Shown piece after piece: positions 60,412 through 64,000 of a stretch of DNA of 64,000 nucleotides. The stretch's first letter is position 1. The number at the start of each line of letters is the position of its first letter. Made by a program: the position numbers and the translations under genes. A model generated the notes under the pieces. It was not told where the DNA came from. It was given only the letters and a program-made list of their open reading frames with translations, and made no database searches. Location: assembly GCA_002723085.1 (NCBI GenBank), contig PBNK01000004.1:39072-103071 (forward strand), given 5' to 3'. The stretch is from Crocinitomicaceae bacterium (lineage in GTDB: Bacteria > Bacteroidota > Bacteroidia > Flavobacteriales_D > Parvicellaceae).

Positions 60412-61026
60412 ATGAAAAAACTATTATTACTATTTACCATTGTTGCTTTTATGGCTTCATGTGGTCCTTCTCTTTGTGATTGTGTAAACGAATCCATGAA
60501 AGGTGAAATTTCTGAAGCTTGTGAAAAAATGGAGGAAAAAATGATGAAGCTTGAAGGTGATGAACTGGAAGCTAAGATGAAAGAAGCTGAAGAATGCATG
60601 ACAGCTTCAATGGATAACAACATTGAAGATGAAGAAGAGGATATTATTCCAAATGAAGAAGAGTATAATTATGAAGATGAAGAAGAGTATGAGTATGATT
60701 ATGATGAAGATGGCGATGAAGAAGTTGATAGTGATGATTCAGGTTCATCTGAATTTGATGAAGCAATGGATGAATATGAAGCTTTTATTGATGATTATAT
60801 TGTTATGATGAAAAAAGCGATGGATCTACAAAAAGATCCTGAAGCCATGATGAACGATCCAATGGCAGCAATGAAATTCATGGAAGATGCTCAAAAACTA
60901 GCGAAAGAAGCTGAAGAAGCATCAGAAAAATTAGAAGCAGCTATGGATGACTTCACTTCAGAACAAGCTGAAAGATACATGAGACTTGTTACTAAATTAT
61001 CTGAAGCGGCTTCTTCAATGTATTAG
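60412..61026 (+). CDS. Lipoprotein with CDC motif and acidic linker
   Basis: A 204-residue protein with a lipoprotein signal (LLLLFTIVAFMASC). Residues ~20-60 hold CDCVNESMKG, EACEKM and EECMTA, echoing the preceding gene. Residues ~65-125 are a low-complexity run of Glu/Asp/Tyr (EEEYNYEDEEEYEYDYDEDG). The end is helical (~125-204). The acidic run could bind divalent cations or be a spacer; I infer no more. A rho-independent terminator starts 24 bases after the stop. Confidence 0.75.
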   Translation: MKKLLLLFTIVAFMASCGPSLCDCVNESMKGEISEACEKMEEKMMKLEGDELEAKMKEAEECMTASMDNNIEDEEEDIIPNEEEYNYEDEEEYEYDYDEDGDEEVDSDDSGSSEFDEAMDEYEAFIDDYIVMMKKAMDLQKDPEAMMNDPMAAMKFMEDAQKLAKEAEEASEKLEAAMDDFTSEQAERYMRLVTKLSEAASSMY

Positions 61027-61050
61027 TCAATAATTATATATTTCATAAAA

Positions 61051-61076
61051 AGAGAGGCAAGCCCTCTCTTTTTTTT
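61051..61076 (+). terminator. Rho-independent terminator
   Basis: A perfect 7-base-pair stem, AGAGAGG/CCTCTCT, with a 5-base loop (CAAGC) is followed by eight T. It lies 24 bases after the stop of the acidic lipoprotein gene and ends the plus-strand unit running from meaB or paaZ. This is the clearest terminator in the window. Confidence 0.88.
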
Positions 61077-61551
61077 GACTAAATGCATCAACTAAGAAAA
61101 AAAATCATACTTTCTCCCAGCCCTTTTTTACATTTTCTAATATTTCAACGGCATAAATTTCTTCAATCTGTTTTTTAGAGTCTGACACCTTAATTTCTTT
61201 TTTAAGCATTTCAAACATTAATAATTTTTTTTTAGTTTTATAAAACCCATCATTACAAATGATTTCCTTGGTTAATATAATAAAATTCAATTGGAAGAAA
61301 TACGAAATGATGTATTAGATGAACATAGCAATCCTGAACTTAAATTTTCACTGGAGTTTAAGCTCAAAAAAAATAGTTATATCATGTAAATGCCTTTTTT
61401 GAATGAGCAAGTGCCAATAACGAAGTTACAGGTGAAAATAACGGAATGGGGTATCTGAATTGTAAAAATTAAGTCAAAGTTCAATAAAATGGATAAAAAG
61501 GAAAATGAAAAAAATAGCAACCTTTTAAAAGTTTTTCGTTTTTACATTAAC
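61077..61551. other. Gap with no well-supported gene
   Basis: No recognisable gene. Two short frames start back-to-back near 61290. On the minus strand a 61-codon TTG-start frame (61105-61290) has a plausible helical end (IEEIYAVEILENVKKGWEKV). On the plus strand a 32-codon frame (61291-61389) reads LEEIRNDVLDEHSNPELKF. Neither has a motif I know. The stretch may be a remnant of decayed genes or a regulatory region for the secreted protein downstream. The first 20 or so codons of an N-terminally extended frame for the next gene (from 61489) also lie here. Confidence 0.5.
61105..61290 (-). CDS. Doubtful small hypothetical protein
   Basis: A 61-codon frame starting at TTG with no signal peptide and no known motif. 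Lys/Glu-rich composition (KKEIKVSDSKKQIEEIYAVE) looks coding-like, but AT-rich DNA often gives such frames. It lies on the opposite strand to all neighbours, just after the terminator at 61051. Listed only so that it is not lost. Confidence 0.2.
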   Translation of the reverse strand: MNFIILTKEIICNDGFYKTKKKLLMFEMLKKEIKVSDSKKQIEEIYAVEILENVKKGWEKV

Positions 61552-61965
61552 ATGCGAAAAACCACCTTTATTATTTATACATTATTATTTTTTTCACTGA
61601 CATTAAATGCTCAAATTAAAGTTGATTCTAGAATTTTAGATGTTTATGGTGAAGAATATGTAAATGAGGTTTTAGCAAATATCCCTAACAGAATACAACA
61701 TCTAAATTATTATTTAAACAATTCTTATGAGATTAAAAAGTTAGATGTAATTGAAAGCAAAAAAATACCATTAATTTCAAAATACTTAAGGGTTTTAAAA
61801 CATAAGGAAAAAAACAACTATGTCCCTGATTTGAACAATTTCAATATTTTAATGTATGATGCTCCAAGAGATAAAAACTTTAAAAAGTTTTACAGGCTGG
61901 ATAATACAGATTATGTAATTGTTTTTTACTCAATTGAGGAATTCTTAAGAAAGAGAAATAATTAA
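61552..61965 (+). CDS. Small exported protein before the large surface protein
   Basis: A 137-residue protein with signal peptide FIIYTLLFFSLTLNA and mature start QIKVDSRILDVYGEEYVNEV. The mature part has a mixed alpha/beta look with many Asn/Lys/Tyr and no cysteine. The frame is open back to 61489, but the ATG at 61552 gives a proper signal peptide. It ends 5 bases before the ATG of the large CUB/PKD protein, so the two share a transcript. I recall small proteins of this type beside large T9SS adhesins, but cannot name the family. Confidence 0.65.
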   Translation: MRKTTFIIYTLLFFSLTLNAQIKVDSRILDVYGEEYVNEVLANIPNRIQHLNYYLNNSYEIKKLDVIESKKIPLISKYLRVLKHKEKNNYVPDLNNFNILMYDAPRDKNFKKFYRLDNTDYVIVFYSIEEFLRKRNN

Positions 61966-61970
61966 TATTT

Positions 61971-64000
61971 ATGACTAATAATTATTTATTCATAAAAAAA
62001 TATTTAATTAAATTATTTCTATTACTTCTTTTCTTGTATTTCCATTTTTCAGGGATTTCTCAAAATTTTGCAATGCAAAATGGGGTAACTGAAAATACAT
62101 GTTCAGGTATTTTTACTGACAACAATGGACAAAATGCTAACTATAGTAATAATCTATATCAAGTATATACACTATGTCCCACACCGGGAAGCGGTAAAAT
62201 TCAGTTAGACTTTACTCTTTTTGATGTTGAAACTTTTTGGGATGGCCTTAATGTATATGATGGTCCAAACACTACTTCTACACAATTGATATCTCCTCAA
62301 GCAGGTGGGGCTTACGATAATAATTCCCCTTTAATTGGAACCATAAGTGCATCTGGTTCTAACCCATCAGGGTGTTTAACTTTTGAATTTTTCTCTGATG
62401 CGATAGTTGCATTTGAGGGATGGGAGGCAACTATTTCTTGTGTTCAACCTTGTCAAAGTGTTTTAGCTAATATAGTAACTACAAATCCTGTTGTAAATTC
62501 TAATAATGAGATTAAAATATGTCAGGGAGAATCTGTTTCTTTTGTAGGTTCAGGAACTTATAATCAAAATGGAACTTATTATTCACAATCTGATATTACA
62601 TCTATATTTTCATGGGATTTTGGGGATGGGACAACAGCAACTGGCACCAACGTTTCACATGTATTTACTAATTCTGGAGCTTATATTGTAGAACTAACAG
62701 TAACAGATGTAAATGGTTGTGAAAGTACAAATACTGAAACTGTCTCGGTTCTTGTTTCAACTACACCAGTTTTTGATGGGACAATAGCATCACCAACAAC
62801 CATATGTCTGGGCCAACAATCTACGTTAACAGGAGTGGCAAATCCAGTAACAGCAGTATCTAATTGTACTCCATCTATTGGTGATACTCTAGAATTACCT
62901 GATGGGCTAGCAGCTTATACCTCTTGTATAAATTTATCATGCTATTTACCCGGTCAAACATTAACTGACCCTAATGATCTTTTGGGTATTTGTTTGGAAA
63001 TAGAACATTCATATATTGGTGATTTATCAATTGAGATAACCTGTCCCACAGGTCAAAATGTTATAATGCAACCATATGGTTCTCTTGGAGCTACTTATTT
63101 GGGAATCCCAGTTGATGATGATAATCTTCCTAATGACATAGGAGTTCCATGGAATTATTGCTTTTCTGACAATGCTACTTTAGGGACTTGGAATAATGTT
63201 GCTGGTGGATTTACTACTTTACCAGCTGGCACATATAATTCTCATAATCCTTTATCTGGTTTAGTTGGTTGCGAGTTAAATGGGGATTGGTGTATTACTA
63301 TTAGAGACCATCTTCTGCTAGATAATGGTTTTATATTTTCTTGGGATGTAAATCTAAATACAGCTTTAATACCACCTACATTTCTTTTTACTCCTACTTT
63401 AGTAACACAGCAATGGCAACCAGATCCATCTATTATTTCTAATAATGGAAATAACATTACTGTAGAACCTACTAGTTCTGGTAGTCATAATTATACTTTT
63501 GAGGTAATAGATGACTTTGGATGTACTTATGATACAACAATTTCTATAAATGCTTTACCATTAAATGACCCAAATTGTAGTTCTATATGTTCTAATACAG
63601 GAATAGATACACAGGTTTCCTGTGATAGTTATACCTGGATTGATGGAGTTACATATACTTCTAGTAATAACTCAGCTACGTTTACTTTAACTAATCAAGC
63701 AGGGTGTGATTCTGTTGTTACCTTAGATCTAACTATAAATAATAGTACAACAGGTATAGATACCCAAGTAGCATGTGATAGTTATACATGGATTGATGGG
63801 GTAACTTATACATCTACTAATAACTCAGCTAGATATACTTTAACAAACCAAGCGGGGTGTGATTCTATAGTTACCTTAAATTTAACTATTAATAATAGTT
63901 CATCAGGAACAGATACACAAGTAGCTTGTGATAGTTATACCTGGATTGATGGGATAACTTATACATCCAGTAACAATACAGCTACCTATACATTAACTAA
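61971..64000 (+). CDS. Large secreted multi-domain surface protein, right end cut
   Basis: At least 676 residues, open to the window edge. It shows a signal peptide (LFLLLLFLYFHFSGIS, ~16-31), a CUB-like domain (~40-156) with FWDGLNVYDGPN, and a PKD domain (~187-252) with FSWDFGDGTTATGT. A proprotein-convertase P-type domain (~317-464) carries SYIGDLSIEITCPTGQ and GDWCITIRDHL. From residue 544 there are tandem 51-residue repeats (CDSYTWIDG...AGCDSVVTLDL). This is the make-up of Bacteroidota adhesins exported by T9SS. The sorting domain should lie beyond the edge, so type IX export is inferred, not shown. Confidence 0.85.
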   Translation, partial: MTNNYLFIKKYLIKLFLLLLFLYFHFSGISQNFAMQNGVTENTCSGIFTDNNGQNANYSNNLYQVYTLCPTPGSGKIQLDFTLFDVETFWDGLNVYDGPNTTSTQLISPQAGGAYDNNSPLIGTISASGSNPSGCLTFEFFSDAIVAFEGWEATISCVQPCQSVLANIVTTNPVVNSNNEIKICQGESVSFVGSGTYNQNGTYYSQSDITSIFSWDFGDGTTATGTNVSHVFTNSGAYIVELTVTDVNGCESTNTETVSVLVSTTPVFDGTIASPTTICLGQQSTLTGVANPVTAVSNCTPSIGDTLELPDGLAAYTSCINLSCYLPGQTLTDPNDLLGICLEIEHSYIGDLSIEITCPTGQNVIMQPYGSLGATYLGIPVDDDNLPNDIGVPWNYCFSDNATLGTWNNVAGGFTTLPAGTYNSHNPLSGLVGCELNGDWCITIRDHLLLDNGFIFSWDVNLNTALIPPTFLFTPTLVTQQWQPDPSIISNNGNNITVEPTSSGSHNYTFEVIDDFGCTYDTTISINALPLNDPNCSSICSNTGIDTQVSCDSYTWIDGVTYTSSNNSATFTLTNQAGCDSVVTLDLTINNSTTGIDTQVACDSYTWIDGVTYTSTNNSARYTLTNQAGCDSIVTLNLTINNSSSGTDTQVACDSYTWIDGITYTSSNNTATYTLT
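63600..64000 (+). repeat. In-frame 153-base tandem repeats in the surface protein
   Basis: Units begin at 63600, 63753 and 63906, a spacing of exactly 153 bases (51 codons). The third is cut by the edge. Each encodes GxDTQVxCDSYTWIDG, YTSxNNxA, TLTNQAGCDS and a TLxLTINNS end, with a conserved cysteine pair. The units are near-identical in DNA, which points to recent expansion or gene conversion. Confidence 0.95.

Noticed and set aside
60623..60808. 61-codon plus-strand frame rich in Met and Lys
   Set aside because: It is the +1 shadow of the acidic stretch of the lipoprotein at 60412; Glu/Asp codons read as Lys/Met in the next frame.
63242..63457. 71-codon minus-strand frame
   Set aside because: It lies inside the open plus-strand frame of the CUB/PKD protein, has no motif, and is a shadow.
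1..64000. tRNA or rRNA genes, insertion sequences, prophage or integron ends
   Set aside because: Scanning the gaps between genes showed no tRNA-like fold, transposase-type product or paired inverted repeat that I could support.

Overview
The window looks like the chromosome of a Bacteroidota bacterium, most likely a free-living, probably marine Flavobacteriales relative. The evidence is the very AT-rich, TAA-stop-rich coding style; TAnnTTTG-type -7 promoter boxes in place of sigma70 boxes; a type IX secretion (T9SS) C-terminal sorting domain; DUF5686, OstA-like and YwqK-like families; TPR/PD40 proteins resembling PorE; and an exosortase of the Bacteroidota XrtF type with its neighbour gene. 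Genes are tightly packed. Several convergent pairs abut or overlap with no visible terminator. No rRNA, tRNA, CRISPR array or complete insertion sequence was seen.

Region 1 (1-12692, minus strand) is one long surface-glycan operon. It runs from a Wzc-like tyrosine kinase with a Tyr-Gly tail, through a T9SS cargo protein, a family-2 glycosyltransferase, a GNAT acetyltransferase, a SpsF-like nucleotidyltransferase, a class III aminotransferase, a short-chain dehydrogenase, an ABC exporter pair (Wzm/Wzt) and a sugar epimerase, to a DegT-type sugar aminotransferase cut by the left edge. Divergent to it (12782-14028, plus) is a compact exosortase locus: a tiny protein with a PID-CTERM-like sorting tail, the exosortase, and an XrtF-associated membrane protein.

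Region 2 (14066-36740) is mainly housekeeping: glyA, fahA, a Rel/SpoT ppGpp enzyme, a Fur-family regulator, a STAS protein and purA, then outer-membrane LPS transport (OstA-like, LptD-like), an amidase and an MlaD-type protein, a two-gene Fe-S electron-transfer module, RidA, an RluA-type pseudouridine synthase, panB, a DUF5686 outer-membrane protein, pepD and a PAP2 phosphatase. Region 3 (36865-51827) holds a SulP transporter, pyrD, a bacterial nitric oxide synthase (nos), a sodium/solute symporter, recR, a glycosyltransferase fusion, an E2 acyltransferase, two TPR/PD40 proteins, a 3'-5' exonuclease and an FAH-family hydrolase.

Region 4 (51829-64000) is more accessory. It has a YwqK/MORN protein with a lipoprotein, an ElaA-like acetyltransferase, meaB split by a frameshift at a run of nine A, a DUF2007 protein, an unrecognised membrane-anchored protein, paaZ, a TPR/SpoIIE-type phosphatase and two small Cys-rich lipoproteins ending in a clear terminator. 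After a poorly coding gap comes a large secreted protein (CUB, PKD, P-domain, then 51-residue tandem repeats) that runs off the right edge.

The most notable items are the exosortase/mini-substrate locus beside the polysaccharide kinase, the NOS gene in a Bacteroidota background, and the A9 frameshift in meaB. All names come from reading motifs and from memory of families; no database search was run.
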